From assembly GCF_017433805.1 (NCBI RefSeq), contig NZ_JAFRGN010000011.1, forward strand, positions 1 through 64,000: a DNA stretch of 64,000 bases, written 5' to 3'. This DNA is from Butyrivibrio sp. (GTDB taxonomy: Bacteria; Bacillota; Clostridia; Lachnospirales; Lachnospiraceae). Below the pieces are notes generated by a model. That model was not told the DNA's origin and ran no database searches. It was given only the letters and a program-made list of their open reading frames with translations. The position numbers were made by a program, and so were the translations under genes. Positions 47,464 through 57,499 of this stretch are shown here, in pieces. The first letter of the stretch is position 1. Every line of letters starts with the position of its first letter.

Positions 47464-47479
47464 TTTGTTTGCTCCCGTA

Positions 47480-48310
47480 TTAGTCTTTTCTCATAACTCC
47501 AGCAAGATAATTAAGCTCGTCCATATCATCGTCATCCGGTTCAGGATCTGCGATGGTCTGACTTGGCTTTTTAGGAATATCTATATTATCTTCGCCGTAC
47601 TTGCCATAGTACTTGCCGTAATACTTGCCATAATACTTGCCATAGTAGCTTCCATAGTGGCCGTAATAGCCCTTGCCAGCTATATCAACCTTATTTAGGA
47701 CAACGCCCAGCATCTTGGCTCCAGCTTTATCGAGCTGATCCTTGACTCTCTGTGCAAATCTGTAGCTGATGGCATTGCTCTCAATTACCATTACTGTACC
47801 GTCACACTGCTTGGCTACAACAGCCGCATCGATTACACTTCCAAGAGGAGGTGTATCCACGATTATGTAGTCAAAGACCTGCTTCATATTCTCAAGGGCC
47901 TTACCAAAAATCCTGCCTCCCAAAAGCTCACTTGGGTTAGGCGGAACAGGTCCGCTGAATATTACATAGAGATTAGGTGTGTCAGTTTCGCATATAACGC
48001 TTGATAGCCTCTCTCTTCCCACAAGGCAATGTGTAAGTCCAAGTCTTACAGAACCAGTCTTATATCGGCCCACAAGGACAGATTTACGCATATCTGCATC
48101 AACCAGGACTGTCTTTTTACCTGCCTCGGCAAAAGCTCTTGCAAGAGCCATGGCAACGGTTGTTTTTCCTTCGCCTGGTGTGCAGCTTGTTACAGATACT
48201 ACCTTCACGTTCTGACCACTGAATTCGATATTACTTCTAAGGGTCTTGTAGGCCTCTTTTATCTGATAATTATTCTCTGATTGGCTGAAATGAAGCTTGG
48301 CGTTCTGCAT
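47480..48310 (-). CDS. Bacterial tyrosine kinase (CpsD/BY-kinase)
   Basis: A 276-residue cytoplasmic BY-kinase. Walker A is CTPGEGKTTVAMALA (about residues 42-56), Walker A' VLVDADMR and Walker B YIIVDTPPLG. The C-terminal Tyr cluster (about 215-245) contains 12 Tyr, including four tandem YYGK units that are 12-bp DNA repeats. In CpsD systems autophosphorylation of this cluster controls polymer length together with the CpsC activator, here encoded 24 nt upstream. CpsB upstream removes the phosphates. Confidence 0.95.
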   Translation of the reverse strand: MQNAKLHFSQSENNYQIKEAYKTLRSNIEFSGQNVKVVSVTSCTPGEGKTTVAMALARAFAEAGKKTVLVDADMRKSVLVGRYKTGSVRLGLTHCLVGRERLSSVICETDTPNLYVIFSGPVPPNPSELLGGRIFGKALENMKQVFDYIIVDTPPLGSVIDAAVVAKQCDGTVMVIESNAISYRFAQRVKDQLDKAGAKMLGVVLNKVDIAGKGYYGHYGSYYGKYYGKYYGKYYGKYGEDNIDIPKKPSQTIADPEPDDDDMDELNYLAGVMRKD

Positions 48311-48334
48311 TAGTCCCCCTAAATACGCTGGTGT

Positions 48335-49075
48335 TTACTTCTTTTTCGTTTTCTTGGCCTTGGCCTTTTTCTTTTTCTCTTCCATTTCGTCTGTAGTAAG
48401 TGGTATAAGAGCTAAGGTGCTAAGACCCAGATATCTCTCAACGTCGTCATTGCTCTTTATGGAGTCATCCAGTAAATATCCAAGTATTGCAAAAAACGCT
48501 ACAACAACCGCACCTATAAATCCCGAAATAACCGTCCATCTGGCAACTGAAGGGCTCGCCTTATCAGTAGGCACATTGGCAGTCTCTGCGATATTGATGG
48601 CATCGATGTCCATAACGTTGGTGATATGTTCGCTGGCCACCTCTCTGATACAGTTCGCTATTCTCATTGCCATCAGTGGATCTTCGTCCCTTACTGTAAT
48701 AGCAACGATACGTGTATCAGACGGCGTATCCACCTTAAGCACATCGTACAGATCCTTGTACTCCATATCTGTCAGATGGAGTCTTTGTATAACCTCCTCC
48801 AGAACTCGCCTTGACTTAATAAGCTCAGCATAATCCTGAGTGAGCTGCGTGGATATCTGCACATCAGAATAGGTTACAGTCTGGTTTTCTTCCTTGTTCA
48901 GGATATATATCTTGGTTGTCGATTCGTATTCAGGGTGAATAACGAATTTGCTCAGGAAAAGACCTGCCAGTGCAAAGAAAACTCCCGCACTGATAATAAG
49001 GAATGCCCTTCCCAAAAGTACTGCAAATAATTCCCCAAGATTAATTTCTAGTACGTCATCTCTGTTGTTCATCAA
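48335..49075 (-). CDS. Polysaccharide co-polymerase (CpsC/Wzz)
   Basis: A 246-residue chain-length regulator: a Wzz N-terminal domain with helix 1 (about 22-42), an extracytoplasmic domain (about 45-180), a Pro-rich stretch before helix 2 (about 185-207) and a cytoplasmic Lys-rich tail (about 230-246) that likely meets the BY-kinase. VDTPSDTRIVAITVRDEDP is typical. It lacks a fused kinase domain, as in other Gram-positive pairs, so CpsD is the separate protein downstream. Confidence 0.92.
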   Translation of the reverse strand: MMNNRDDVLEINLGELFAVLLGRAFLIISAGVFFALAGLFLSKFVIHPEYESTTKIYILNKEENQTVTYSDVQISTQLTQDYAELIKSRRVLEEVIQRLHLTDMEYKDLYDVLKVDTPSDTRIVAITVRDEDPLMAMRIANCIREVASEHITNVMDIDAINIAETANVPTDKASPSVARWTVISGFIGAVVVAFFAILGYLLDDSIKSNDDVERYLGLSTLALIPLTTDEMEEKKKKAKAKKTKKK

Positions 49076-49106
49076 ATTCCCCTGTATGTTGCCACAATAC
49101 TATTTT

Positions 49107-49832
49107 TCACAGCATCTCGTTCTGAATAACTGACATTGGATTATCGTAAAAAATCTTGTTGCTGTATCCTTCGCCAAACTTTTTTGCCACATAATTTCTG
49201 CAGTCCAGAATTTCCGGTGCTCTCGACTTGTTATCATGCGCATCCGTAGCCACAAAATGTACAAGCCTGTTCTTTAAGAGCTTTTTGGTAAAATGCGAGA
49301 TTCCAAATCCATATTTCCCCATAATACTAGAGGCATTAACCTGAATATAACATCCCATGTCCACCAGATCTTCTACATAAGAAGCATGGGATACTATGTC
49401 GCTATATCTTTCTACATGGGCCACGATAGGAATAAATCCTGCTGCCTGAACCTGGTACATGGCATTATGAATTGCTTTATATGGATTAGTTGGATGAAAC
49501 TCCACAAGAACATAGTCAGAGTCTGCCAGAGTACATATTTTGCCGTTTTCAAGTTCTCTTTGAGTCTCATCGCTGTAGTATATTTCGTTTCCAGAATATA
49601 GACGTATATTAAGCCCCGCCTTCTGGGCCTTTTTCTGCAGCCTCTCGCAATAAACTCTGTTATGCTCCGGGCTGACATTATGGTGCATTGGCTTATGATG
49701 CGGTGTTAAGATGATGCTCTCGACACCATTTTTTTCTGCTGTTTGTAGCATATTTAGACTTGTCTCTACGTCCGGAGACCCGTCATCAACTCCTGGCATA
49801 ATATGACAGTGAATATCGATAGATGAAAGCAT
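49107..49832 (-). CDS. CpsB-type tyrosine-protein phosphatase (PHP fold)
   Basis: A 241-residue manganese-dependent phosphatase of the polymerase-and-histidinol-phosphatase fold: DIHCHIMPGVDDGSPDVETS supplies the first metal ligands, ILTPHHKP the next, and FIPIVAHVERY and FVATDAHD the last. It dephosphorylates the Tyr cluster of CpsD. It is the first gene of the operon and has a consensus promoter. Confidence 0.95.
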   Translation of the reverse strand: MLSSIDIHCHIMPGVDDGSPDVETSLNMLQTAEKNGVESIILTPHHKPMHHNVSPEHNRVYCERLQKKAQKAGLNIRLYSGNEIYYSDETQRELENGKICTLADSDYVLVEFHPTNPYKAIHNAMYQVQAAGFIPIVAHVERYSDIVSHASYVEDLVDMGCYIQVNASSIMGKYGFGISHFTKKLLKNRLVHFVATDAHDNKSRAPEILDCRNYVAKKFGEGYSNKIFYDNPMSVIQNEML

Positions 49833-49904
49833 CCCGCTCCCCCTGTCTCATTATTGCAATCTCATCACACTATTACATAAAAATGTGTATGATATTACAA
49901 ATTT

Positions 49905-49934
49905 ATTATACACCCATAAAATGTACCGTTTCAA
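49905..49934 (-). promoter_or_regulatory. Capsule-control operon promoter
   Basis: TTGAAA (49929-49934 on the minus strand), 18 bp, TATAAT (49905-49910). The leader to cpsB would be about 65 nt, ending in AGACAGGGGGAGC before the start codon. Confidence 0.72.
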
Positions 49935-50042
49935 TATGATGTGCCAAAATCAAGGCTTGTTTCAACATATAGAGAGCGCAAATATGATATTATATATACA
50001 TAAAGTCGTTTGCTTGTGGATTCTTTTTGCGAGGTAGTTATT

Positions 50043-50516
50043 ATGATGATGCAAATCCCCGAAGGAACTGTAATAATCAGAGAAGATGAAGTAAACATGG
50101 ATATGTATAAGATTATCCAGGGCAGCGTAGAAGTCTACTGTGGCTACGGCACAGAGAATGAATCGATTCTGGGAATCCTGTCTAAGGGCTCATACTTTGG
50201 TGAGATCGGTCTTCTGGCTCAAAAGCCCGCAATATATACTGTGGTAGCTTATTCTGATATCCTTGTACAGCGAATTACCATGTCCGAAATAGACGAATAC
50301 ATTAAGACAAATCATCACGATATATTGCAGATCATGCAGCACATGGCCAATACTATGTACAACATGCAATACTCCATGAATCTTGTATTTGATGATATGG
50401 ATAAGAAAAACAAATTCAATGCTAAGCCCGAGGAGTTCAAGGAATATAAGGCATTCTTCTCCAAACAGTTTGCCAAGTACAATACTCAGAGCTCATCCTC
50501 GAGATTTATCAGATAA
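50043..50516 (+). CDS. Cyclic-nucleotide-binding-domain protein
   Basis: A small CNMP-domain protein (158 residues): IPEGTVIIREDEVNMDMYKI and GILSKGSYFGEIGLLAQKP form the beta roll and phosphate-binding cassette. No HTH domain follows, only about 45 helical residues, so it is not a CRP-type regulator. ATG 50043 has GAGG eight nt upstream; the TTG at 50010 is less likely. Alone on the plus strand, divergent from the capsule-control operon. Ligand unknown. Confidence 0.88.
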   Translation: MMMQIPEGTVIIREDEVNMDMYKIIQGSVEVYCGYGTENESILGILSKGSYFGEIGLLAQKPAIYTVVAYSDILVQRITMSEIDEYIKTNHHDILQIMQHMANTMYNMQYSMNLVFDDMDKKNKFNAKPEEFKEYKAFFSKQFAKYNTQSSSSRFIR

Positions 50517-50549
50517 AAAATCGGAGACAGTTTTTCTGTCTCCGATTTC
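50517..50549. terminator. Bidirectional terminator, CNMP / DUF4250
   Basis: A perfect 13-bp stem AAATCGGAGACAG/CTGTCTCCGATTT around TTTTT, between the convergent genes, with an A-run before and T-rich tail after. Confidence 0.92.
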
Positions 50550-50562
50550 TATTTGCATTCGC

Positions 50563-50745
50563 TTAGGCAAACTTGTTAAATTCCGGCTTGTATTCGTATC
50601 CAAGGTCACGCAACTTGATAACAATTGCCTCCATCTCATCGCTACTGATATCAAGTCCTTCTGCCAGGGCATCGAGACTTCCGTATTCATCGCGAAGCTT
50701 CATGTTGATAAAGCTTAATAACATCACTGGATCCTGTGGTATCAT
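50563..50745 (-). CDS. DUF4250 family protein
   Basis: A 60-residue protein matching the DUF4250 family of Clostridia: IPQDPVMLLSFINMKLRDEY, then SLDALAEGLDIS and LGYEYKPEFNKF. GGGAG lies upstream of the ATG. It follows clpB by 40 nt on the same strand and may share its transcript. Function unknown; widespread and conserved in Lachnospiraceae. Confidence 0.88.
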   Translation of the reverse strand: MIPQDPVMLLSFINMKLRDEYGSLDALAEGLDISSDEMEAIVIKLRDLGYEYKPEFNKFA

Positions 50746-50785
50746 TTCGTCTCCCTTTTCATGATCAATCTATTTACAGTAATTA

Positions 50786-53380
50786 TCAGTTCTTGGATGC
50801 TCTGGCTGTGAGCTCGCCACCTTCTACATCAAACTCTATTGCATCATGAGGCTGAACTCTATCTTCCAAAATAAGCTTAGCTGACAATGTCTCAACATAC
50901 TTCTGAATATATCTCTTAAGCGGACGAGCACCATAGATAGGATCATAAGCATTGTCAATGACATAATCCTTGGCAGCATCAGTAAGCTTAACTGTTATCT
51001 CTCTGTCTGCAAGTCTCTTGTTGAGGTCAGCAATTACAAGGTCTACAATACCTCCAATGTTGTCCTTAGTGAGAGGCTTGAACATGATGATCTCATCAAG
51101 TCTGTTGAGGAACTCTGGCCTGAAGTGCGCTCTAAGGTCCTCCATAGTCTCTTTTTCCGCATCCTCACTAATTGTACCATCGTCTCTGATACCATCAAGC
51201 AGGTACTGAGCACCTATGTTAGAAGTCATAATTAGAATGGTATTCTTGAAATCTACAGTTCTGCTCTGAGAATCTGTAATACGTCCATCATCCAGCACCT
51301 GCAGAAGGATATTGAATACATCAGGGTGCGCCTTCTCAACCTCATCAAAAAGAACTACTGCATAAGGCTTTCTTCTGACTGCCTCAGTGAGCTGGCCGCC
51401 TTCATCATAGCCTACATATCCTGGAGGCGCTCCGATAAGTCTGGATACGCTGTACTTCTCCATGTACTCACTCATGTCGATTCTGACCATGTTGTTCTCA
51501 TCATCAAACAGTGCCTGAGCAAGACTCTTAGCAAGCTCTGTCTTACCAACACCGGTAGGGCCCAGGAACAGGAAGGAACCAATTGGCTTGGTTGGATCCT
51601 TGATACCAGCCTTGGATCTCATAATAGCTTCAGATACCTTAACAACTGCATCGTCCTGTCCGATAACTCTCTGATGAAGCTCATCTGGAAGATGAAGAGT
51701 CTTATTTCTCTCACTCTCAGTAAGCTTGTTAACAGGGATACCTGTCCATCTGCTGATAATTCCTGCAATTTCCTCATCTGATACTCTCTCGTGGACGAGT
51801 GTTGTTTCAGACTCCTTCTCTCTTACAAGAGCTTCTGCCTCTTCCAGCTCCTTCTTAAGAGCAGGAAGCTTGCCATACTGAAGCTCACCAGCCTTCTCAT
51901 AATCGCCATCTCTCTGAGCAATCGCTATCTCTGAGTTAATGGTATCTATCTGCTCACGCATTGCTGCGAGCTTATCAACTGCCTCTTTTTCATTGGACCA
52001 CTGAGTCTTGCGAAGGTCGAACTCCTCCTGAAGCTCAGCCAGCTCCTTCTGCAGGTTATTAAGTCTCTCCTTGCTAAGAGAGTCATCCTCCTTCTTGAGC
52101 GCTGCCTCTTCTATCTGCATCTGCATGATCTTACGGTTCAGTTCATCAAGCTCTGCAGGCATGGAATCCATCTCAGTCTTGATGAGAGCACAGGCCTCAT
52201 CCACGAGGTCTATAGCCTTATCTGGAAGGAATCTGTCTGAAATATATCTGTTAGACAGAACAGCTGCACTAACCAGCGCACTGTCCATGATCTTAACACC
52301 GTGATAAACCTCATATCTCTCCTTGAGGCCACGAAGAATACTGATGGTATCCTCAACTGTAGGTTCATCTACCATAACTGGCTGAAAACGTCTCTCAAGA
52401 GCCGCATCCTTCTCGATGTACTGTCTGTACTCATTAAGAGTTGTAGCTCCGATACAGTGAAGTTCACCTCTGGCTAGCATAGGCTTGAGCATATTGCCGG
52501 CATCCATAGCGCCGTCAGTCTTACCTGCGCCAACGATAAGATGCAATTCATCTATGAAAAGAATGATCTCTCCATCGGACTCTTTGACATCCTCAAGTAC
52601 AGCTTTAAGTCTCTCTTCGAACTCACCTCTATACTTGGCACCAGCCACAAGGGCTCCCATATCAAGGGAAAAAATCTTCTTGTCCTTAAGAGCTGTTGGA
52701 ACGTCGCCACTAGCTATTCTCTGAGCAAGAGCCTCAACTACTGCAGTCTTACCAACACCTGGTTCACCAATGAGAACCGGGTTATTCTTGGTCTTCCTGG
52801 ACAGTATCCTGATAACATTTCTGATCTCGGTGTCACGGCCTATTACAGGATCAAGCTTCTGTCTCCTGGCCTTCTCAACAAGCTCTGTTCCGTATTTGTT
52901 GAGAGTATCATAGGTTGCCTCAGGGTTATCAGTAGTTACATTTCTATTGCCTCTGACCTCTGAGAGAACCTGAAGGAATCTGTTCCTGTCGATGCCAAAC
53001 TCTCTAAGTATCTCTTTAACTTCTCTGTTAGGCTTCTTGATAACTGCCATGAACAGATGCTCAACAGAGACATATTCATCTCCAAGAGCCTTAGCCTCAT
53101 CCTCAGCAGACAAAAGTGCCTTGTTAAGGTCTGATCCCACGTATGGATTACCACCCTGAACCTTGGTCCTCTTAGCCAGACCCTGCTCGATCCTACTCAG
53201 AAAAGCTGTTGTATCAATGCCCATTCTCTCCACAAGCTTGGCTATAAGACTGTCATCTATGGTCATAAGGGCATAGAGAAGATGTTCCTGCTCTATCTCC
53301 TGGTTGCCATATTCCATAGCAACCTTCTCACAGCTATTAACTGCCTCTATAGATTTCTGTGTAAATTTCTGTATATTCAT
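50786..53380 (-). CDS. clpB: ClpB disaggregase
   Basis: An 864-residue AAA+ chaperone that, with DnaK, pulls proteins out of aggregates. The N-terminal domain (1-145), AAA-1 with [15 protein letters not shown], the long middle coiled coil (about 400-525), and AAA-2 with [15 protein letters not shown] are all complete. The [20 protein letters not shown] pore and sensor elements are present. It has a consensus promoter and no CIRCE-like repeat, so HrcA control is not evident. AGGGGAGG precedes the ATG. Confidence 0.99.
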   Translation of the reverse strand: MNIQKFTQKSIEAVNSCEKVAMEYGNQEIEQEHLLYALMTIDDSLIAKLVERMGIDTTAFLSRIEQGLAKRTKVQGGNPYVGSDLNKALLSAEDEAKALGDEYVSVEHLFMAVIKKPNREVKEILREFGIDRNRFLQVLSEVRGNRNVTTDNPEATYDTLNKYGTELVEKARRQKLDPVIGRDTEIRNVIRILSRKTKNNPVLIGEPGVGKTAVVEALAQRIASGDVPTALKDKKIFSLDMGALVAGAKYRGEFEERLKAVLEDVKESDGEIILFIDELHLIVGAGKTDGAMDAGNMLKPMLARGELHCIGATTLNEYRQYIEKDAALERRFQPVMVDEPTVEDTISILRGLKERYEVYHGVKIMDSALVSAAVLSNRYISDRFLPDKAIDLVDEACALIKTEMDSMPAELDELNRKIMQMQIEEAALKKEDDSLSKERLNNLQKELAELQEEFDLRKTQWSNEKEAVDKLAAMREQIDTINSEIAIAQRDGDYEKAGELQYGKLPALKKELEEAEALVREKESETTLVHERVSDEEIAGIISRWTGIPVNKLTESERNKTLHLPDELHQRVIGQDDAVVKVSEAIMRSKAGIKDPTKPIGSFLFLGPTGVGKTELAKSLAQALFDDENNMVRIDMSEYMEKYSVSRLIGAPPGYVGYDEGGQLTEAVRRKPYAVVLFDEVEKAHPDVFNILLQVLDDGRITDSQSRTVDFKNTILIMTSNIGAQYLLDGIRDDGTISEDAEKETMEDLRAHFRPEFLNRLDEIIMFKPLTKDNIGGIVDLVIADLNKRLADREITVKLTDAAKDYVIDNAYDPIYGARPLKRYIQKYVETLSAKLILEDRVQPHDAIEFDVEGGELTARASKN

Positions 53381-53434
53381 AATGCCTCCCCTCCGAGCAA
53401 AAAGAAAAAGGGTTGTTTGTATTGTTCTATTACA

Positions 53435-53463
53435 ACTATAACAGCCCTCTTTTCATATGTCAA
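53435..53463 (-). promoter_or_regulatory. clpB promoter
   Basis: TTGACA (53458-53463 on the minus strand), 17 bp, TATAGT (53435-53440). No obvious CIRCE or CtsR-type repeat overlaps it. Confidence 0.85.
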
Positions 53464-53508
53464 TACTTTTGTAAACATGAAGCATTTTGAATCTTGACAC
53501 CTATATCA

Positions 53509-54045
53509 TTAATATTCGATTCCGCGTCTGGCCTGTATTCCCTGCTCATACGGGTGTTTATGGCACTTCATTTCTGTCAGGTAATCTGCTGCCTCAGTCA
53601 TAAATTCCGGTGCGTTACGTCCTGTCAGAATTATTTCAAGGTCTTCTGGTTTATCCTCGATAAGAGCCTGCAGTCTCTCTTTATCAATAATCCCATAATT
53701 ATACGGATAAGTAACCTCATCCAGAATCAGAACATCACACTCTCCATTCATGATAAAGGTCTCTATTTCATCAAGGATACTATTGTGCACCTGTGTGTAG
53801 CTATCAGCCTGCTCTTTGTCATCCTTCTTAAACCAGCCAAGATCTTTATCATTTCTGACTATTGTAATGCCCTCAAGGCTACTGAGGCTCTTAAGCTCGG
53901 AGGTATCTCTACCTTTCATGAACTGAGCAAAAACAACCTTCATTCCAGCCCCTGCTGCCCTTACAGCAAGTCCTATAGCTGCAGTTGTCTTGCCTTTTCC
54001 GTCTCCTGTATATAAATGGATCAGTCCTCTTTTTTCTTCTGACAT
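53509..54045 (-). CDS. Corrinoid adenosyltransferase (CobA/CobO type)
   Basis: A 178-residue P-loop enzyme transferring adenosine to cob(I)alamin: GDGKGKTT at residues 14-21, LDEVTYPYNYG in the middle and the family ending HPYEQGIQARRGIEY. Length matches CobO/BtuR. It follows the MetH-activation-like gene by 16 nt, so the two form a small cobalamin-linked operon. No cobalamin riboswitch is visible upstream. Confidence 0.94.
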   Translation of the reverse strand: MSEEKRGLIHLYTGDGKGKTTAAIGLAVRAAGAGMKVVFAQFMKGRDTSELKSLSSLEGITIVRNDKDLGWFKKDDKEQADSYTQVHNSILDEIETFIMNGECDVLILDEVTYPYNYGIIDKERLQALIEDKPEDLEIILTGRNAPEFMTEAADYLTEMKCHKHPYEQGIQARRGIEY

Positions 54046-54061
54046 ATTTTCTCCTTGTCCA

Positions 54062-54619
54062 TTAAGCAGATTGCCTCATAGCACATTTTGTATTACTACA
54101 TGATGCGCAGCGTGCATTCTTGTGTATCTTATCAGCTAAAAGAGGTGCCATGAAAAGGACACTCTTTTTAGGAATGAGAGCGTATGCTTCATTGTAAGAT
54201 ATAACCTTCTGTCCCAAAAGATTCATGAGTCTTGGCACTTCTGCTACAGGAAGATCATTATCTCCTGCAAAAGTATAGTTTCCAACATACTTGCCAGTGC
54301 GCTCATAAATCTCTCTGTCAATCTCGTCGTAAGCAGCCCACAAAAGCTCAAGCCCGATGCAATCAAGCATATATCCCCTGTGGATATCACCCTTGGATAA
54401 AAGGCTTTCCTGATACTCATCAAAAGCCTGGCCGAGCGTTACGATAACAATCGCCCGGTCATCATCAATCACATAGTGAAACTCCGCATGAACTCTCGGC
54501 CCAATCTGTCTGTAGAGACGCAATATGTCGTTTTTATCTTTTTCTTCAAAATGATATCGCCTGATGAAATCCGATATGCATCCTTCATCAAGCGACACCT
54601 TAAGTGGAATAAAATTCAT
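54062..54619 (-). CDS. MetH-activation-domain-like protein
   Basis: A 185-residue protein resembling the reactivation domain of cobalamin-dependent methionine synthase in split clostridial versions: DCIGLELLWAAYDEIDREIY, then TFAGDNDLPVAEVPRLMNLL and SYNEAYALIPKKSVLFM, and a C-terminal CASCSNTKCAMR cluster common in these proteins. It probably supports reactivation of a separate MetH. Pairing with the adenosyltransferase gene supports a corrinoid role. The assignment rests on motifs, not a full alignment. Confidence 0.7.
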   Translation of the reverse strand: MNFIPLKVSLDEGCISDFIRRYHFEEKDKNDILRLYRQIGPRVHAEFHYVIDDDRAIVIVTLGQAFDEYQESLLSKGDIHRGYMLDCIGLELLWAAYDEIDREIYERTGKYVGNYTFAGDNDLPVAEVPRLMNLLGQKVISYNEAYALIPKKSVLFMAPLLADKIHKNARCASCSNTKCAMRQSA

Positions 54620-54651
54620 GTTCGCATGTCTTTCTAAAAAATATGCTCATT

Positions 54652-55629
54652 TTATATAGCATGTTTCGCTTTAAGAATAATCCTCAAAATGCCAGCTTTA
54701 TACAATATCCTGTGAAACAGAGTTTTATAATATGTTTTTGTATCACACCTTTTTTCATTGATATAGTCTTTAATCCAGCTATCTCTTACATCCTTACCAA
54801 TATATTTGTTTATATAATCATACCAGTAATTGCCTTTATAATTATAAGGTGTATGCCATGGTTTTAATGGCTGGGCATAATGAATTACTACAGGCTTGTC
54901 AATAGCTTCATGAATCTCTTTCACAGAGAAATACTTTGTTATAAAATCTGCATAGTTTTTCTCTTTAAAACTAAGAAATCTATACTTTACAAGCGCATTA
55001 TATTTTAAATCCAAATACAATATCTTATCTTTACAAGCTATATTAATTACGTCCTGATCCCCGAAAAGAAATCTTTCTTTCGAAAGCTCAAGGAATCTTG
55101 ATACCAGATTGTCCTCTCTGATTTTTTTAAGATTCATAACCAGGAAACCTGAATTGACATAGCCCTCAGGGTCAGGCTTACTTGAATTATAATCAAATTG
55201 AGCCATATATTGCCCTGCTTCTATATCACGAACAGCGCCAATATAATATCCATCCATATCCAATGAAAACAGCTCAGACATATCGTCACATACAATAACA
55301 TCGCCGTCCATATATATGCATCTGTCACAATCCGGTAACAATTCTGATAGAACCAGTCTATACATACTCGCTATAGGTGTATGCCCAATAACAAGCTTGG
55401 AATCTTTAAAAGCATCACCCATGTTGACTATTTCGATTTCCAAATTATCATAAATTTGCTCAAGAGACTTTATCAACCCAATATGTTCTGACGGCAAATT
55501 TGAAGGAGTCAGCATATAAACCTTATACATAGATTCTCGATCAGCATAATGCATAAGAGAGTGTATGGCTATATATGTAGGTACTATAAAGTTTTTATCC
55601 GTCGAAAAAGCAAAGCAACAATTACTCAA
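54652..55629 (-). CDS. GT8-family glycosyltransferase
   Basis: A galactosyl/glucosyltransferase of family GT8: FAFSTDKNFIVPTYIAIHSL at the start, CIYMDGDVIVCDDM with the DxD motif and the late HYAQPLKPWH motif. I start it at TTG 55629, with AAAGGGGAA upstream; ATG 55671 adds 14 residues but has no ribosome site. It lies downstream of the DUF308 gene on the same strand. Its substrate is unknown; GT8 enzymes modify wall or surface glycans. Confidence 0.9.
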   Translation of the reverse strand: MSNCCFAFSTDKNFIVPTYIAIHSLMHYADRESMYKVYMLTPSNLPSEHIGLIKSLEQIYDNLEIEIVNMGDAFKDSKLVIGHTPIASMYRLVLSELLPDCDRCIYMDGDVIVCDDMSELFSLDMDGYYIGAVRDIEAGQYMAQFDYNSSKPDPEGYVNSGFLVMNLKKIREDNLVSRFLELSKERFLFGDQDVINIACKDKILYLDLKYNALVKYRFLSFKEKNYADFITKYFSVKEIHEAIDKPVVIHYAQPLKPWHTPYNYKGNYWYDYINKYIGKDVRDSWIKDYINEKRCDTKTYYKTLFHRILYKAGILRIILKAKHAI

Positions 55630-55684
55630 TTGAATTCCCCTTTTATTACAGTTTTGTAGTGCAATTTTCATATTATAGCTATAT

Positions 55685-56287
55685 TCATTTCACATGATCT
55701 TCTTCCACAACCATTGCCTCAACATCTATAGCTTCTTTTTCCTGCTGCATTCTTTTGGCTGCGTTTCCTACCAAAAAAGCTGTTATAAGATTAGTTATAC
55801 CATCAACGATCAGGAAAACTCCAATGATAGTTACAGCGATCTCTTTTGCATCCGTAGGATTAAAAAACAAAAATGCACCAAGTCCGCAAGTCACAATGGC
55901 AATAATTAGTGAAACCCACCATTTACTTGATTTATATTTAATAAGAGAAATTGTCTGTCCCAAGTTACTAAGACCACTTACCATTATAAAGATACCAAAA
56001 AGCTTAGGAATAAAATCCGTAAATGAACCTGGATTAACAAATATCCAAGCTCCTATGGCTGCGATTATTATTCCTGCTACAAATCCGCCTGAAATTGTAA
56101 AGTTCTTCTCTTTACGTGCCAGATATGCAATGATCAGTATCGAACCGATAACAAACAAAAGAACTGCAAGCGCTCTTGCCATCACGTCCAGGCTCGCCTT
56201 TGTCCAAATTGTTAAAACAATCCCTACCACTATAAGTGTAAGAGCTCTTACCAAATAATCTGGTCTTATATTCTTTAATGTTTTCAT
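55685..56287 (-). CDS. DUF308 (HdeD-like) membrane protein
   Basis: A 200-residue membrane protein of six helices in three pairs, an internal repeat typical of DUF308/HdeD: each pair has GxxLIxxG-like turns (ALAVLLFVIGSILII, IFIMVSGLSNLGQ, IGVFLIVDGITNLI). A cytoplasmic tail with KRMQQEKEAIDVEAMVVEED follows. GGGGGATA precedes the ATG. Function in this phylum unknown; HdeD in E. coli aids acid resistance. Confidence 0.9.
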   Translation of the reverse strand: MKTLKNIRPDYLVRALTLIVVGIVLTIWTKASLDVMARALAVLLFVIGSILIIAYLARKEKNFTISGGFVAGIIIAAIGAWIFVNPGSFTDFIPKLFGIFIMVSGLSNLGQTISLIKYKSSKWWVSLIIAIVTCGLGAFLFFNPTDAKEIAVTIIGVFLIVDGITNLITAFLVGNAAKRMQQEKEAIDVEAMVVEEDHVK

Positions 56288-56338
56288 GGTTATATCCCCC
56301 TATAATTTCATTTTACTACGCATTATATATCCAGTCCT

Positions 56339-57346
56339 CTATAGCGTACTCTTTAATTTTGTAGAAACTATAGCTATCAATCTATGATATACATATGCAA
56401 CCATAATACTACACAAAAGTACCATTAGTGCAATCAGAGCATTCTTATTTATTGTCGAAGCCAGCACAAATACAAGAATGTGTACAAGATACCATTCATA
56501 GGAGATACTGCCTATCCATATAAATAACCGCCTAAGCATCTTGCACTGATATAGTAACAGTCCGAGTGTTCCATACCCAAAGAGTGCAGGTATATCATTG
56601 AAAACTTTCAACCAGCCTCCTTTTATTCCCATCACACCTTCTAAAAGGAGTCCCAAAATGCATACAATAGAAAGCTTCCAAAACGGGATCTTAATATCAT
56701 TGCCCTCATATAAATACTCTGCTATCAGCATTCCCAAAGCAAATTCCCATAAGTATTGTAAAAAAAAGCTTCCCCATATTCTATTTCCATTAATCCCAGC
56801 TATCGAAGTAAATATCCACCATACGATGCTGCTAAGTACGCAAATTAAGCAAAAAGGAACGCGGCCAATTTTCTTTTTCAAGCCGCACAGAGGTATAAAT
56901 AAAAAATACAACTGAAATAACGTTGATATAAACCAAAAAGGGCCAAAGGTCTCTTCAAATTCCGGAAAAAACATTTTGTATAAAAACACATGGCTTAATA
57001 ACGCATTTAATCTATTACCATTTACATAAAAGAGTGGTACAAAGAAGCTAATTATAACAATAACAATATATGGAAAATATATTTTGAAGAAACGTTTTCT
57101 TAGAAAATCCAAGTAATTTGTTTGTCTTTTCAAATACGAAAGATATAACCCAAAACCAGAACAAAGAAAAAATACATGCACTCCAGTTCCCCCAAAAGAA
57201 GCCAGCAATTTAATTCCGTAAGGCAGATATCTCATATAGTTCTGTATTAAATGCATTATCACTATGGTAGTTATTGACATTCCCTTTAAAAAGGTCACCT
57301 CATCATACCTTTGTAATCCACCTTTTACCTCATAACAATAATTCAT
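56339..57346 (-). CDS. Acyltransferase 3 family membrane protein, copy 2
   Basis: A membrane acyltransferase of about 335 residues: FLKGMSITTIVIMHLIQNYM holds the family His in helix 1 and GTGVHVFFLCSGFGLYLSYL the second motif. About ten helices. ATG 57346 has GGGGAG nine nt upstream. It ends with TAG; the frame beyond has a second TAG and then runs into DUF308 in the same frame, so both TAGs must work as stops for these genes to be separate. The two genes are probably co-transcribed. Confidence 0.9.
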   Translation of the reverse strand: MNYCYEVKGGLQRYDEVTFLKGMSITTIVIMHLIQNYMRYLPYGIKLLASFGGTGVHVFFLCSGFGLYLSYLKRQTNYLDFLRKRFFKIYFPYIVIVIISFFVPLFYVNGNRLNALLSHVFLYKMFFPEFEETFGPFWFISTLFQLYFLFIPLCGLKKKIGRVPFCLICVLSSIVWWIFTSIAGINGNRIWGSFFLQYLWEFALGMLIAEYLYEGNDIKIPFWKLSIVCILGLLLEGVMGIKGGWLKVFNDIPALFGYGTLGLLLYQCKMLRRLFIWIGSISYEWYLVHILVFVLASTINKNALIALMVLLCSIMVAYVYHRLIAIVSTKLKSTL

Positions 57347-57499
57347 CAAAAAGACTCCCCTAGCCTTTCCTTAATAATACTGTCATCCCGCAAAACACAT
57401 ATATAAAAGATAACATACTTACTATTTTTTTTCACTTATTACACTATGTTTTTTTCGTCTTAAAACCTATATAATAATATCGTCGAAAGGAGTTAAGAC

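Noticed and set aside
47580..47655. CRISPR-like tandem repeat
   Set aside because: 12-bp units without spacers, in frame with the BY-kinase tyrosine tail.
54620..54651. Cobalamin riboswitch ahead of the corrinoid genes
   Set aside because: Only 32 nt separate the gene from its upstream neighbour and no B12-box is seen.
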